Shown here: positions 8,496 to 17,053 of the stretch, one piece after another
Layout: each line of letters begins with the position of its first letter
Position numbering within the stretch: position 1 is the stretch's first letter
Assembly: GCF_040364665.1 (NCBI RefSeq)
Contig: NZ_BAABWX010000001.1
Coordinates: forward strand, 1,736,001-1,800,000
DNA length: 64,000 bases
Source of the DNA: Cognatishimia sp. WU-CL00825
Lineage (GTDB): Bacteria; Pseudomonadota; Alphaproteobacteria; Rhodobacterales; Rhodobacteraceae
Direction: 5' to 3'
Made by a program: the position numbers and the translations under genes
Notes under the pieces: model-generated
Database searches by the model: none
What the model saw: only the letters and a program-made list of their open reading frames with translations
What the model was told of the DNA's origin: nothing

Positions 8496-9046
8496 CAGGC
8501 ATAACCCATCAGCTTACGCACCACAGGATGCTCCACCTCCATGATCTGTTTACCCTCAAAGGCAATCCCCAGAAGCTCATCCATCGGTTGGTCAGGCCAT
8601 TGCGGATCATCGTCAATCCCTTTGGCCTCAGGGGTGATATACATCCCCTGATCCATATCAGACATCACACGCACCCACGCATCCTGCGCTTTACGTGCAG
8701 CCATCATCGCGGATTCGTTCCACATATTCGGGCGACCATCCCCACGAGGCAGGTTCAACGGCCATAGGAATGGAACGACACCACCCCGCGCAACAGCCAG
8801 GTGTAACCGCACAGCGCGGTATTCTCCCTCCAAAGCCGCCAGCATCGACCCCGCAACCAGATAGGTCTCCCCCTCGTAAGGCAGGACCGCAGCGTCGTAT
8901 GTATATGCGGGATCAGGATGCGTTCTGATGAACTGCTGACGGTTCGGTTTCTGGACCGGGATATTGGTCAGCAATGTTTCGGTGACCAATGTCGGGTCAA
9001 CCAATGTGTCCAGCTTAAACTGGGACGGATCAAAAGTGTTTTGCAT
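8495..9046 (-). CDS. Conserved hypothetical protein upstream of the phage-type polymerase
   Basis: The product is 183 residues and begins MQNTFDPSQF. No catalytic motif is recognised. The stretch QQFIRTHPDPAYTYDAAVLPYEGETYLVAG suggests a compact beta-rich fold, and the C-terminal part is acidic. It is the first gene of the unit and overlaps the polymerase start by one base, so it is probably a replication- or processivity-related accessory of that polymerase. That is inferred from position only. Confidence 0.55.
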   Translation of the reverse strand: MQNTFDPSQFKLDTLVDPTLVTETLLTNIPVQKPNRQQFIRTHPDPAYTYDAAVLPYEGETYLVAGSMLAALEGEYRAVRLHLAVARGGVVPFLWPLNLPRGDGRPNMWNESAMMAARKAQDAWVRVMSDMDQGMYITPEAKGIDDDPQWPDQPMDELLGIAFEGKQIMEVEHPVVRKLMGYA

Positions 9047-10023
9047 GATTGGGGTTCCTTCTTGCCATGCGTTTCCAAATCCAACGACAAGACGACCCGA
9101 AAGAGGCTACGTACGCAGCCCAGACGATCACCGATGTCATTGGCACGCTGTGCAAGTACGACCCTGCATCACCAAGCAACCTCTCTATCGGTCACCGTGA
9201 CAGCGCAAAACGCGGGCAAGAATGCGGCCCACTCGCAATCACATGAGAGTGGCATAGTCGGATTGCAAGTGGCACACCTCAAAAAATTGCCACACCGTTA
9301 CCCACACCGATATTTAGCTATCCATGTCCCCCAGGACCCACAGTTCTGACAGGGCGCACAAAAAGCCCAGTAAAATATGAGCTTCGGAGGAAGAGTAACG
9401 TCTGGATCAGAGCCAAATACATCTGCGTAGATAAGCAACATCGGTCAAAGACACGGATCGCCTTCGCGTGGAAGGTAGATTAGGCCAAAAGGATCAATGC
9501 CGCAAAATCCGTACTTGATTTAGAGTATTCAAGAAACGCTCATATAGCCCAGTCACCGGACAATCCGCGCCCAGGATAGCGCCCAAAAGTTATTACACAG
9601 TCACAGGCGCACAGGATCGATCTTAGCCACATCCCACGATCAGTAGTGGCACTGATGGTGGCGGGATCGGCAAGCTGTGCGATCAGACCAAACGGGCAGA
9701 GGATGCAGTCACATACCTGCTCAGTTATCATCCTGGATCGCGATCACGCAGATAATCACATCACGATACCCTGACAGATTGACTGGTGCGTCGAGATCAG
9801 AACCAGTTTGTTCTAGCAGTCCAATCTTCTACCCATAAACAATACTGTACAGGTCACCACCAACGGGAAGGTACCGAACCAACAGTGGGATGGTTCATCA
9901 CAATCGCAAACAACATGAGGCGGACATTGCGACATCAGCCAACATGCCCCCAAAGTCACACAATCCAAACACCAATCGCATAAATACCAACACTGGGGTC
10001 AGCCAAGAGAAGGGACATCCACA
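9047..10023. other. Non-coding stretch of about 1 kb
   Basis: No convincing gene is seen on either strand. Short open frames lack ribosome sites and recognisable motifs. The left end must hold the promoter of the polymerase unit. A 59-codon frame from the ATG at 9067 has protein-like composition (MRFQIQRQDDPKEATY) but begins only 20 bp from the divergent start at 9046, leaving no room for two promoters. The stretch may be decayed element DNA or an origin region. Confidence 0.4.
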
Positions 10024-10197
10024 ATGAACAAAACATCGATCCGCAACATCAATCCAGATACGCTATGGGACGCCAAGATTTATGCGGCGCAAACACGGCA
10101 GACCATGGGTGAAGTTGTCACCGAAGCGTTGGATAAGCTCATCAATGAAGATTACGAATGTGATACAGAAGAAAACCAGGCTCCGCTGCCCAAATAG
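10024..10197 (+). CDS. Small ribbon-helix-helix protein (CopG/Arc-like)
   Basis: This 57-residue frame starts MNKTSIRNINPDTLWDAK. A purine-rich ribosome site (AAGGGA) lies about 11 bp upstream. The pattern is that of a ribbon-helix-helix repressor: a short strand TSIRNI, a helix PDTLWDAKIYAAQTRQ, a turn, and a second helix TMGEVVTEALDKLINE, then an acidic tail. Such proteins control plasmid copy number, partition or toxin genes, or act as antitoxins. No toxin gene follows: the next 350 bp have no frame of note. It probably belongs with the mobile DNA to its left. Confidence 0.65.
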   Translation: MNKTSIRNINPDTLWDAKIYAAQTRQTMGEVVTEALDKLINEDYECDTEENQAPLPK

Positions 10198-10555
10198 GCA
10201 CTACCTTCGACACTAAATACCCTCAATCTCTGCGCTTTTATGATTTATTTACAGTAACTTAAAAAACAGCTGTCGTGTCCGGTACTCGCCTCCATTTATT
10301 TTGAAGCACTTAGGTGAACTCTCGAAGCAGAGCGCGAATTTCAAACACGGATATTTGAAACTATTATTCTGCAAAGTAGGAATCTCTTCCTGCTGGCTCT
10401 GGAACGCGGCAAGAAATTGCAATCCAAAGAACTCATTCGAAATAAGGCAAATGCTGCGGGTCCAGACTCAAATCTGGACGTTTAGTCGAGCCTTGCTTTA
10501 AGAGCACAGCAACCACTCGCAATACGCCGTCATATTAATAAATGTTGCGAAATTG
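10198..10555. other. Intergenic stretch with a tRNA-end-like repeat
   Basis: There is no credible gene here. The stretch separates the small ribbon-helix-helix gene from the end of the large minus-strand catabolic operon. Its only notable feature is the tRNA 3'-end-like sequence at 10278-10297. Confidence 0.5.
10278..10297 (+). repeat. Short copy of a tRNA-Cys 3' end (possible att remnant)
   Basis: The sequence TCCGGTACTCGCCTCCATTT matches 19 of 20 bases of TCCGGTAGTCGCCTCCATTT at 28126-28145, which is the end of a tRNA-Cys-like 3' half followed by the first bases after CCA. The two copies are in the same orientation 17.8 kb apart. A direct repeat of a tRNA 3' end is the usual mark of integration at a tRNA gene. 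No integrase lies beside this copy, and the match is short. Confidence 0.4.
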
Positions 10556-10966
10556 CTATCGCACGACCATCACTGAGCAAGTAGCACGCCTCGTCAGCCG
10601 AGACGAAGTAGAACCAAGAGCGTAGCCGGAACTTCCCGGGCGGCTTGCACAGGCCACGATCAAGTCAGCTCCTGTTTTCTCCGCGTACTCAGCCACAACA
10701 ACACCCGGTTTTCCTGTGAGGACCTTTCGACCGATGTCTGGGTCATCCGCGAACAAGCGGTCCAGCATTTCGAACGCGCGCTTGGTTATCTCTTTCTGAT
10801 CCGGGCGTACTACCATGTACTCTGCAACATGTGTTGGGAAGTCTTCGACTACTGAAACCGCAGAAATTTTTCCGCCTTCCGCTTTTAATCGTTGCGCTAT
10901 TTCGATCTGCTCAGGCAAGAGCGCTTCGTGATCAGGTGTGATCGGGATCAAGATATTTTGGTACAT
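10556..10966 (-). CDS. Universal stress protein, UspA family
   Basis: The ATG at 10966 is preferred, giving 136 residues, because GGAGAGG lies just upstream and the product then starts MYQNILIPITPDHEALLPEQ, the usual first strand of UspA domains. The C-terminal GSTSSRLTRRATCSVMVVR resembles the ATP-binding G-x(9)-G(S/T) tail of ATP-binding Usp proteins. It is the last gene of the long minus-strand operon, about 50 bp after the ThDP enzyme gene. UspA proteins respond to starvation or stress. Why it is in a catabolic operon is unclear, though TRAP-linked operons often contain one. Confidence 0.85.
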   Translation of the reverse strand: MYQNILIPITPDHEALLPEQIEIAQRLKAEGGKISAVSVVEDFPTHVAEYMVVRPDQKEITKRAFEMLDRLFADDPDIGRKVLTGKPGVVVAEYAEKTGADLIVACASRPGSSGYALGSTSSRLTRRATCSVMVVR

Positions 10967-11016
10967 GTGTCCTCTCCAAAGGAAACCGGGGCCTACTGGC
11001 CCCGACTGCTTTTGTT

Positions 11017-12798
11017 TTAAGTGGCGACGTGGCTGACGTCTTTGTCTGGCGAGTAGATATCCAGAATGTTCCAATGACCCGTCGTTGGCGTTGGGTTGTT
11101 GATCATCGGGACATTGAGAACCGTTGGCTTACCACTCGCAATTGCCTCTTGCAGCGCCGGAAGCAGCTCTTCAGCAGAAGTGATGTTGCGACCCACCGCG
11201 CCATAGGCCTGCGCAATCGCTGCATAGTCCGGTCCATTGGTTGGCTCTGCCGCAGATCCGGGGAATGTGGTGCCATAGGTCAGGCCGTAATGCGCTTTTT
11301 GCAGGCCGGCGATCGTGCCGAAAGCGTTGTTGTTCATCACAAGCCAGATGATCCCAAGATCAAGCTCCACAGCCGTTGCCAGCGCCGCAGGGTTTTGACC
11401 AAAACCGCCGTCCCCAACCAAGCTGATGACGACGCGCTCCGGTGCAGCAAGCTTTGCGCCCAGCGCACCCGGAGGACCAAAGCCCATCGTGGCAAACCCG
11501 CCCGGCGTCAGAACGGAGCCCGGTGTCAGAATATCAAACTGCTGTCCGACCCCGTTTTTGTTCCATCCCACATCCGTTGTGATGATGGCGTCATCCGGCA
11601 GCGCATTGCGCGTATCCGCCAGAATGCGTTCTGGCATCAACGGGAAGGCCGCCGAGGTCTGCATTTCGACATTGGAAGCCTTGAAAGCAATCCGGAAGGC
11701 AGCAATTTCCTCGCGTTTTTGAGTGCGAGGGAAGCCATCAGGATACATTTCCTTGGCAACCCGCGTCAGCACACGCAGGGCGGCTTTCGCATCTGCCACG
11801 ACACCAATTTCGGTCGGGTAATTGCGGCCGATTTCCTGTGGTTCGATGTCGATGTGAATGACTTTGGACCCTGGAATGTTGAAGGTATAGCCCGGATACC
11901 AAGACGAACAGTCTGCTTCTTTGAAGCGCGTGCCCACGGCAAAAATGTAATCGGCATTCAGGCAGCTCTGGTTCACCAATTCCGTGCCCCAGAACCCGGT
12001 CATGCCCATGACCAACGGATGATCGTCCCGCAATGCACCTTTGCCCATCAGGGAGTGCGCAACAGGCAGACCCATGTGATCCACAAACTCACGCAGTTCT
12101 TCGCTGGCCTGAGCCAGAAGAATGCCGCCACCAACGTAGGCAACAGGCTTTTCTGCTTTGGCCAGACGCTCGACAATCTGACGCGCGGTTTCGTCGTCAA
12201 TCGACGGTTTCACCAGTGCGCGGGTGTTGTCCAGAATACGGTCAAAGCTGTCAGATGGGATCACTTCAGAGAAAATGTCCATTGGCACGTTGACCAATAC
12301 AGGACCCGGCTGACCGCTTTCGGCCAGATGGAAGGCTTTTTCCAGGATCTCAGCCATCAGGTCCGCTCGATCCACGCGCCACGCACGCTTCACGAAGGGA
12401 CGATAGATTTCATATTGCTGCGCATCCGCGTGCAGGTTCACCTCTTGGTGCGGATGTTTGCCGTAGTAATGTGTTGGAATGTCGCCCGCGATCACAACCA
12501 TCGGGATACAGTCCAGCGCCGCATTGGCGACCCCGGTGGCGCAGTTGGTCAACCCAGGAGACAGGTGTGACAGCACCACCGAGGCCTTACCGGTCACGCG
12601 CGCATAGGCGTCCGCCGCGTGGCTGGCGATTTGTTCGTGACGCACTGTCACAAATTCAATCGGGCTTTCGGCGAGGGCCGCGAGCACAGAGATGTTAGTG
12701 TGACCGCAAAGACCAAAGACGTGTTTGACTTCGCGCCGCTCCAGAAAGTCGACGATATGTTCGGCAACTGTTTTGCCGTCTACTTGTGTGCCGTCCAT
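11017..12798 (-). CDS. Thiamine-diphosphate-dependent enzyme (acetolactate-synthase-like)
   Basis: The ATG at 12798 follows AGGAGGT and shares one base with the preceding stop; the product is 593 residues. The three ThDP-enzyme domains are evident. The N-terminal domain has the cofactor-activating glutamate in RHEQIASHAADAYARVTG. The central domain contains VAYVGGGILLAQ. The C-terminal domain has the Mg-ThDP motif GDGGFGQNPAALATAVEL ending in NNNAF. Enzymes of this family decarboxylate 2-oxo acids or join or split C-C bonds. The N-terminus does not resemble sulfoacetaldehyde acetyltransferase. Coupling to the adjacent CoA-acylating aldehyde dehydrogenase suggests that it makes an aldehyde later turned into an acyl-CoA. 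The substrate is unknown. Confidence 0.75.
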   Translation of the reverse strand: MDGTQVDGKTVAEHIVDFLERREVKHVFGLCGHTNISVLAALAESPIEFVTVRHEQIASHAADAYARVTGKASVVLSHLSPGLTNCATGVANAALDCIPMVVIAGDIPTHYYGKHPHQEVNLHADAQQYEIYRPFVKRAWRVDRADLMAEILEKAFHLAESGQPGPVLVNVPMDIFSEVIPSDSFDRILDNTRALVKPSIDDETARQIVERLAKAEKPVAYVGGGILLAQASEELREFVDHMGLPVAHSLMGKGALRDDHPLVMGMTGFWGTELVNQSCLNADYIFAVGTRFKEADCSSWYPGYTFNIPGSKVIHIDIEPQEIGRNYPTEIGVVADAKAALRVLTRVAKEMYPDGFPRTQKREEIAAFRIAFKASNVEMQTSAAFPLMPERILADTRNALPDDAIITTDVGWNKNGVGQQFDILTPGSVLTPGGFATMGFGPPGALGAKLAAPERVVISLVGDGGFGQNPAALATAVELDLGIIWLVMNNNAFGTIAGLQKAHYGLTYGTTFPGSAAEPTNGPDYAAIAQAYGAVGRNITSAEELLPALQEAIASGKPTVLNVPMINNPTPTTGHWNILDIYSPDKDVSHVAT

Positions 12799-14207
12799 CA
12801 CGCGACCTCCTGTCCAAAGAACTCACCGAACAGCTCTTCGTCCGAAGGGCGGTCTTCCGGGATTGGGCGGCTGACCCAGGTGTAGTTCATCATGTGTTTC
12901 ATGGTGACGTTTTCATTGATGATGTTGCCGCCCCAGATGCCGCAGCCCAGAGAGCTGGTCATCGGCATGCCATTGGTCCACGCACCAGCGTTGGCTTTGG
13001 ACTGAGGCTGACGCACCATCATGCGGCTGACCGGTGCCAGACGCGCGAGACGGTCAATGTTCTCGTCATTGTGGCTGTAGATGCCGCAAGAGTGGCCCTT
13101 GCCGCCCACAGCGTAGATTTTGGACACGGTGTCCAGCGCGTCATCAAAGGTCTCAAAGTGGTAAAGCGCCATCAGTGTGGTCAGCTTTTCTTTGGAGAAT
13201 TTGTGCTCGGTGCCAATCTTGCCTTGGTTTTCAACCATCAGGAACTTGCGATCTTCCGGGATTTCAAAACCTGCCACCTTGGCGGTTTGCTGTGGACGGC
13301 AGGCGATGGTTGGGAAGGTGCGGTTGCCCTTCTCGTCCCACATCGCTGCTTCGAGCATTTGCTTTTCTTCCTCAGAGCAGAGGTAACCGCCTTCAGCTTC
13401 CAGCGCCTTGACCATGTCCTCATAGATGGATTTCTGGATGATGATGTTGCCATCAGCAGAGCAGCCAGAACCAAAGTCAGAGGTCTTGGAAATGCGCGTG
13501 TTTATCGCGGCGATATAGAGATCTGCGGTCTCGTCGATCACAATCGAGGAATTACCCGCGCCCACACCATAGGCAGGTTTACCGGACGAATATGCCGCCT
13601 TCACCATCGGCTTGCCGCCGGTGGCCAGTGTGAGGTCGGCAATTTCCATCAGGTGCTGTGTCAGCGGAATAGATGGCTTTCGAATGGACTGGAACAGGTC
13701 TTCTGGTGCGCCTGCCGCGCGACAGGCAGCCCGCATCACTTCGACGATTTCATACGTTGTTTGCGCGGTGCGCGGGTGCGGAGAGAAGATCACAGCGTTG
13801 CGCGCATTTGCAGAAGACACGCCCGTGACAGGGGGTGTCATCGCAGGGTTGGTCATGGGAACCAAAGAGGCGATCACACCAGCCGGTTTGGCGTATTTGA
13901 CCAGACCCTTGGCTTCGTCGACTTCGACAACACCAGTGGACGGGGTCCGCAATACATCGCGCAGCACCATGTGGATTTTGAACCGCTTTCCCGGGCGGCC
14001 ATTGCGGTCACCGATGCCGCTTTCATCCACGCCCTGCTCTGCCAACCGCGTGAATGTCTTTTCGTTGCCCGCGTACCAAGCGATGGCTTGGGCCAGGCGA
14101 TCAAGCTGTTCCTGCGACCAGTCTTCGATTTCCGCCATAGCTGCGCGTGCGCGTGCCAGCATGTCGGCCGCCAGCTGGCGGTCCTCTTCAGTGAGCTCTT
14201 TGCCCAT
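12798..14207 (-). CDS. CoA-acylating aldehyde dehydrogenase (SauS/EutE/AdhE-N-like)
   Basis: The product is 469 residues. It belongs to the aldehyde dehydrogenase superfamily branch that forms acyl-CoA. It lacks the usual ALDH motif LELGGK. The catalytic cysteine lies in TSDFGSGCSADGNIII. PVTGVSSANARNAVIFSPHPRT and GVGAGNSSIVIDETADL match the AdhE N-domain/EutE pattern. Sulfoacetaldehyde dehydrogenase (acylating) is among its closest known functions as far as I can tell, but no sulfonate genes are nearby. The start overlaps the previous gene by 20 bp and the stop overlaps the ThDP enzyme start. It probably oxidises an aldehyde made in this pathway to its CoA thioester. Confidence 0.75.
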   Translation of the reverse strand: MGKELTEEDRQLAADMLARARAAMAEIEDWSQEQLDRLAQAIAWYAGNEKTFTRLAEQGVDESGIGDRNGRPGKRFKIHMVLRDVLRTPSTGVVEVDEAKGLVKYAKPAGVIASLVPMTNPAMTPPVTGVSSANARNAVIFSPHPRTAQTTYEIVEVMRAACRAAGAPEDLFQSIRKPSIPLTQHLMEIADLTLATGGKPMVKAAYSSGKPAYGVGAGNSSIVIDETADLYIAAINTRISKTSDFGSGCSADGNIIIQKSIYEDMVKALEAEGGYLCSEEEKQMLEAAMWDEKGNRTFPTIACRPQQTAKVAGFEIPEDRKFLMVENQGKIGTEHKFSKEKLTTLMALYHFETFDDALDTVSKIYAVGGKGHSCGIYSHNDENIDRLARLAPVSRMMVRQPQSKANAGAWTNGMPMTSSLGCGIWGGNIINENVTMKHMMNYTWVSRPIPEDRPSDEELFGEFFGQEVA

Positions 14208-15102
14208 GATGTTCCTCGTGCGTTTTCAAGAGTTGTGGTTCCGGCACTCGGCGCTGAGAGCGCGCCTCACCGAAGGTTCGTTTCGCGTGTTGCAAGCAAC
14301 GCCGCGCGTGTTCTTCGTAACCAAGCTCTGCCACCCGGCTTTGGTTAGGCAGCTCAATGGAATAATCCACCGTTGGCATGCGTTCGATAATCCCGGCGAA
14401 ATCAATCCAACCTTCGCCCGGATAAAGACGCGCATCGCGCGCCAGTTGGATCATACCTTCGCGGGTATCGGCGATGCCCGGCAGGCAATCCGAAATGTGG
14501 AGAAAATGGAAAAGTTCTGACGGCACGTGCAGCAGCTCACCCAGATCAACGCGCGAGAGGTGCAGATATAGCGTGTCCACAAGAATGCCGCCGTTTGGAC
14601 GGTCAGCTGCGCGCACAATATCGAGGGTTTCATCGAGCGTGCGTAGTCGGGAAAAGGACGGAAATTCCAGATCAACGGTGATGCCGTAAGGCGCTGCCAG
14701 ATCGCAGGTTTCGCCAAAGACATCGACCAAAAAATTGCGATCATCGCGCGACTGGGTCCATGCCGACATGATCATTCGCTTGGCGCCAAGTTCACCGCCG
14801 AGTTCAAGCGCGCGTTCGAAACTGCGTGGATCCACATCCTCGGTGATACGAGCGAGCTCTACGTCCAGAACTTTGAGCCCCGTGCTGGCCAAAGCCGTCT
14901 TAGTCGCATGTACCTGGCCTTTATCGACCGGCTTTTCTTTGAACTCTCCGGGGACCTTCATCGGGATAAAACGCGGGCTGACGGCATCATATCCAGCCCG
15001 CGCGGCAATATAGACCAGCTCCGGAGGTGTGGCCCCAATCAACGTCAAATGGGCCAACGAATAAAGTGGCTCAACTGGCGTCTCAGGCGTGCTGTTCGGC
15101 AT
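14188..15102 (-). CDS. Sugar phosphate isomerase/epimerase-like TIM-barrel protein
   Basis: The product is 304 residues of the xylose-isomerase-like (AP endonuclease 2) TIM-barrel family. Barrel strands and metal-ligand candidates are visible in GYDAVSPRFIPM, LKVLDVELARI, GITVDLEFPSFSRL, GGILVDTLYLHLSR, FHFLHISDCLPG and DYSIELPN. Such proteins isomerise, epimerise or dehydrate sugars and cyclitols (IolE, IolH and IolI are examples). It follows the Gfo/Idh gene after a 69-bp gap that holds a perfect palindrome, so this gene may have its own promoter. The exact reaction is unknown. Confidence 0.72.
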   Translation of the reverse strand: MPNSTPETPVEPLYSLAHLTLIGATPPELVYIAARAGYDAVSPRFIPMKVPGEFKEKPVDKGQVHATKTALASTGLKVLDVELARITEDVDPRSFERALELGGELGAKRMIMSAWTQSRDDRNFLVDVFGETCDLAAPYGITVDLEFPSFSRLRTLDETLDIVRAADRPNGGILVDTLYLHLSRVDLGELLHVPSELFHFLHISDCLPGIADTREGMIQLARDARLYPGEGWIDFAGIIERMPTVDYSIELPNQSRVAELGYEEHARRCLQHAKRTFGEARSQRRVPEPQLLKTHEEHHGQRAH

Positions 15103-15151
15103 TTTGACGGCTCCGGATTACGTATGTGAGTCGCAAGTCTGTCTTACGTAA

Positions 15152-15174
15152 TAAAAAATATCTGATATTTTTTA
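15152..15174. promoter_or_regulatory. 23-bp perfect palindrome, candidate GntR operator 1
   Basis: The 11 bases at 15152-15162 (TAAAAAATATC) are the exact reverse complement of 15164-15174 around a central T. It overlaps the stop codon of the upstream dehydrogenase gene and lies 50 bp before the next gene start. Related sequences occur at 24767-24787 and 25973-25989. It is too AT-rich to be a good terminator. Recurrence near gene starts in one operon favours a regulator site, most simply for the GntR protein at 26045. Confidence 0.55.
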
Positions 15175-16386
15175 AAATGTCAACCGTCGATTTCGCAAGT
15201 CGATTTTTACCCAGTCCCCTGACGCATTGGAACGCACTGAGGCGTCGATGAACTGCACACCTGCCGCACCATCAGCAACGCGTGGGAAACCGACCCAGCC
15301 AACCGGTGGGATGACACCGTCTTTGCGCGCAGCGACAGCCATTGCGAATTCCATGTAAAGATTGGCCCAGGCTTCGATAATGCCTTCCGGGAAACCCCGC
15401 GCGGCGCGCACTAGGCGTTCGGTGGCGGCGCTGACGCCGTGGCCATGCCCGCGGCTGATCACCCGATCCGGTTCGCCGTAACGGTTGAGCTTCAACTGCT
15501 CGGCGTTTTCCAAATCCCATTCCACGCCGCCTTCGGAGCCATAGACCCTAAGCCGCAATCCACCCCGATTGCCCGGCGCCAATCGGGTCGCCATTAGCGT
15601 CCCAGGCACCTCTCCTTCGTAGCGGGTGAACATAAACGCCGTGTCTTCCAGCGGTTTCGGCGCGCCGCACACGTGGAATTCCGCGCGCAGATCCGTCATG
15701 TCTAAACCCGACACAAAGCTCGCTAGATGCGCTGCGTGCGTGCCGATGTCGCCCACGCAACTGGTTGGGCCCGAGATTTTTGGGTCCAGCCGCCACTTCA
15801 CATGCGGGGCATCGCTGACATCCTCCGGCGTCATCCAATCCTGAAGAAATTCGACGTGGATCTGATTGATCTTGCCAATGCCACCTTCAGCCACGATTTC
15901 GCGCGCCTGGCGGATCATTGGAAAACAGGACATGGCATAGCCAACCGCGAAAACCTGCCCGGTCTGTTCGGTGAATGTGATCAGTTCCAGCGCTTCTGAG
16001 ACTTTATTGGTCAGCGGTTTGTCACAGAGCACATCGATTCCCGCCTCCAGAAACACTTTTGCTGCCGCAAAATGCGCGTGGTTTGGCGTTGTGATCATGA
16101 CGGCATCGACGCCATCCGGACGTTCGGATTCCGCCTTGGCCATGTCCTCAAATGAGGCGTAACAGCGATCTGCAGGTAGAAACCAATCCGCACCACGCTC
16201 AGCTGCGCGCTGGGGATCAGACGACAGAACCCCCGCGACCACTTCCCAACGATCGGTGAGACGGGCAGCCGTCGCTTGCGTTGCAGAGATCCGGCCACCG
16301 CCGACAACGCCAAGCCGCAGGCGGCGGGACAAACGCGGGTATGCGCCATCAAAATCAATGTTTTCAGGAAGAAGTCTCTTAGTCAT
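15172..16386 (-). CDS. Gfo/Idh/MocA-family oxidoreductase
   Basis: The ATG at 16386 is used because GGAGGT lies 5 bp upstream; the product is 404 residues. The nucleotide-binding motif is RLGVVGGGRISATQATAARL. The family catalytic lysine appears as DKPLTNKVSEAL, where most relatives have EKP. The substrate domain includes CVGDIGTHAAHLASF, the position of the conserved histidine/aspartate pair. These NAD(P)-dependent enzymes oxidise or reduce sugars and cyclitols. The gene overlaps the end of the cupin-like gene by 8 bp. It is one of three Gfo/Idh genes in the operon, suggesting successive oxidations or parallel substrates. Confidence 0.85.
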   Translation of the reverse strand: MTKRLLPENIDFDGAYPRLSRRLRLGVVGGGRISATQATAARLTDRWEVVAGVLSSDPQRAAERGADWFLPADRCYASFEDMAKAESERPDGVDAVMITTPNHAHFAAAKVFLEAGIDVLCDKPLTNKVSEALELITFTEQTGQVFAVGYAMSCFPMIRQAREIVAEGGIGKINQIHVEFLQDWMTPEDVSDAPHVKWRLDPKISGPTSCVGDIGTHAAHLASFVSGLDMTDLRAEFHVCGAPKPLEDTAFMFTRYEGEVPGTLMATRLAPGNRGGLRLRVYGSEGGVEWDLENAEQLKLNRYGEPDRVISRGHGHGVSAATERLVRAARGFPEGIIEAWANLYMEFAMAVAARKDGVIPPVGWVGFPRVADGAAGVQFIDASVRSNASGDWVKIDLRNRRLTF

Positions 16387-17053
16387 TTTGACCTCCGACA
16401 TCAGGAATCTCGGCCCCTTCAGGTAGTATTTCGAGCGCCAAAAAGATGCTGGGCGTCGTGGTTTCGAATTGATGCCAAGGGTAATTGCCCTCAGCGTCAT
16501 ACATCGGGCGATGGGTTATTCCGGGGGCCATCGGCTCTTCGAGGTAAAGCGTTGCCGGATCGCGTTCCTTGCACTGCTGCATCTTTCCATACCCGACAAG
16601 CTGGGTGTGTACTTCGCGGAAACCCGGCACCGGACAGAAGGGATGCTCATTGTGCAGACCGACATTCAACGGCACAGAAGCTGAGTGATAAATACTCAGA
16701 CCGATGTTGCCGACAAATGTCTTTGGGGACATGTAATGTTCAACACCGCGCAACCGCTCTTCGCCGCGCTTTTCAAAGGCGGTCGGCCAAGCCTTCCGCA
16801 CCTCTTCGCAAAGCGCATCATCGCTGTCATGGCTATCAAAACGATCAATCACAATGGCCCGATCAACATCGCGGAGTGTGACATTGGCAAAGATCGCAGA
16901 TTGCAAAGGTTGCAACAGCTGCGCCTCAACCTGAATGGCGCGATCGGCAACGTTCAACACAATCGCACGCTCGTTGATGTCGACGGTAGCCTCGTCAGAG
17001 ATATGACGCAGTCCGAAGAATGGTTCACCAATTGTGATAACTTCAGTTGGCAT
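16379..17053 (-). CDS. Cupin-like hypothetical protein
   Basis: The ATG at 17053 is chosen. It gives 224 residues starting MPTEVITIGEPFFGLRHIS and overlaps the upstream gene by 11 bp; the longer upstream frame has no protein-like character. The sequence is beta-rich with evenly spaced glycines and prolines and contains VPLNVGLHNEHPFCPVPG and MAPGITHRPMYD, which could supply cupin-type histidine and glutamate ligands. I do not recognise the family with certainty. Position between two sugar/cyclitol dehydrogenase genes would suit an isomerase or dehydratase analogous to cupin isomerases such as IolB, but this is inference. Confidence 0.5.
   Translation of the reverse strand: MPTEVITIGEPFFGLRHISDEATVDINERAIVLNVADRAIQVEAQLLQPLQSAIFANVTLRDVDRAIVIDRFDSHDSDDALCEEVRKAWPTAFEKRGEERLRGVEHYMSPKTFVGNIGLSIYHSASVPLNVGLHNEHPFCPVPGFREVHTQLVGYGKMQQCKERDPATLYLEEPMAPGITHRPMYDAEGNYPWHQFETTTPSIFLALEILPEGAEIPDVGGQND

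Noticed and set aside
9067-9246. A 59-codon plus-strand frame with protein-like composition
   Set aside because: Its start is only 20 bp from the divergent start at 9046 and it has no clear ribosome site or known motif.
11029-12570. A 513-codon open frame on the plus strand
   Set aside because: It is exactly antisense to the well-supported ThDP enzyme gene, has histidine/arginine-rich composition typical of a shadow frame, and shows no motif.
11017-14207. Sulfoacetaldehyde pathway (Xsc plus SauS)
   Set aside because: The ThDP enzyme does not start or align like Xsc, there is no phosphotransacetylase, and no sulfonate genes are nearby.
12786-14348. A 520-codon open frame on the plus strand
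   Set aside because: It is antisense to the CoA-acylating aldehyde dehydrogenase gene and reads as a low-quality shadow translation.
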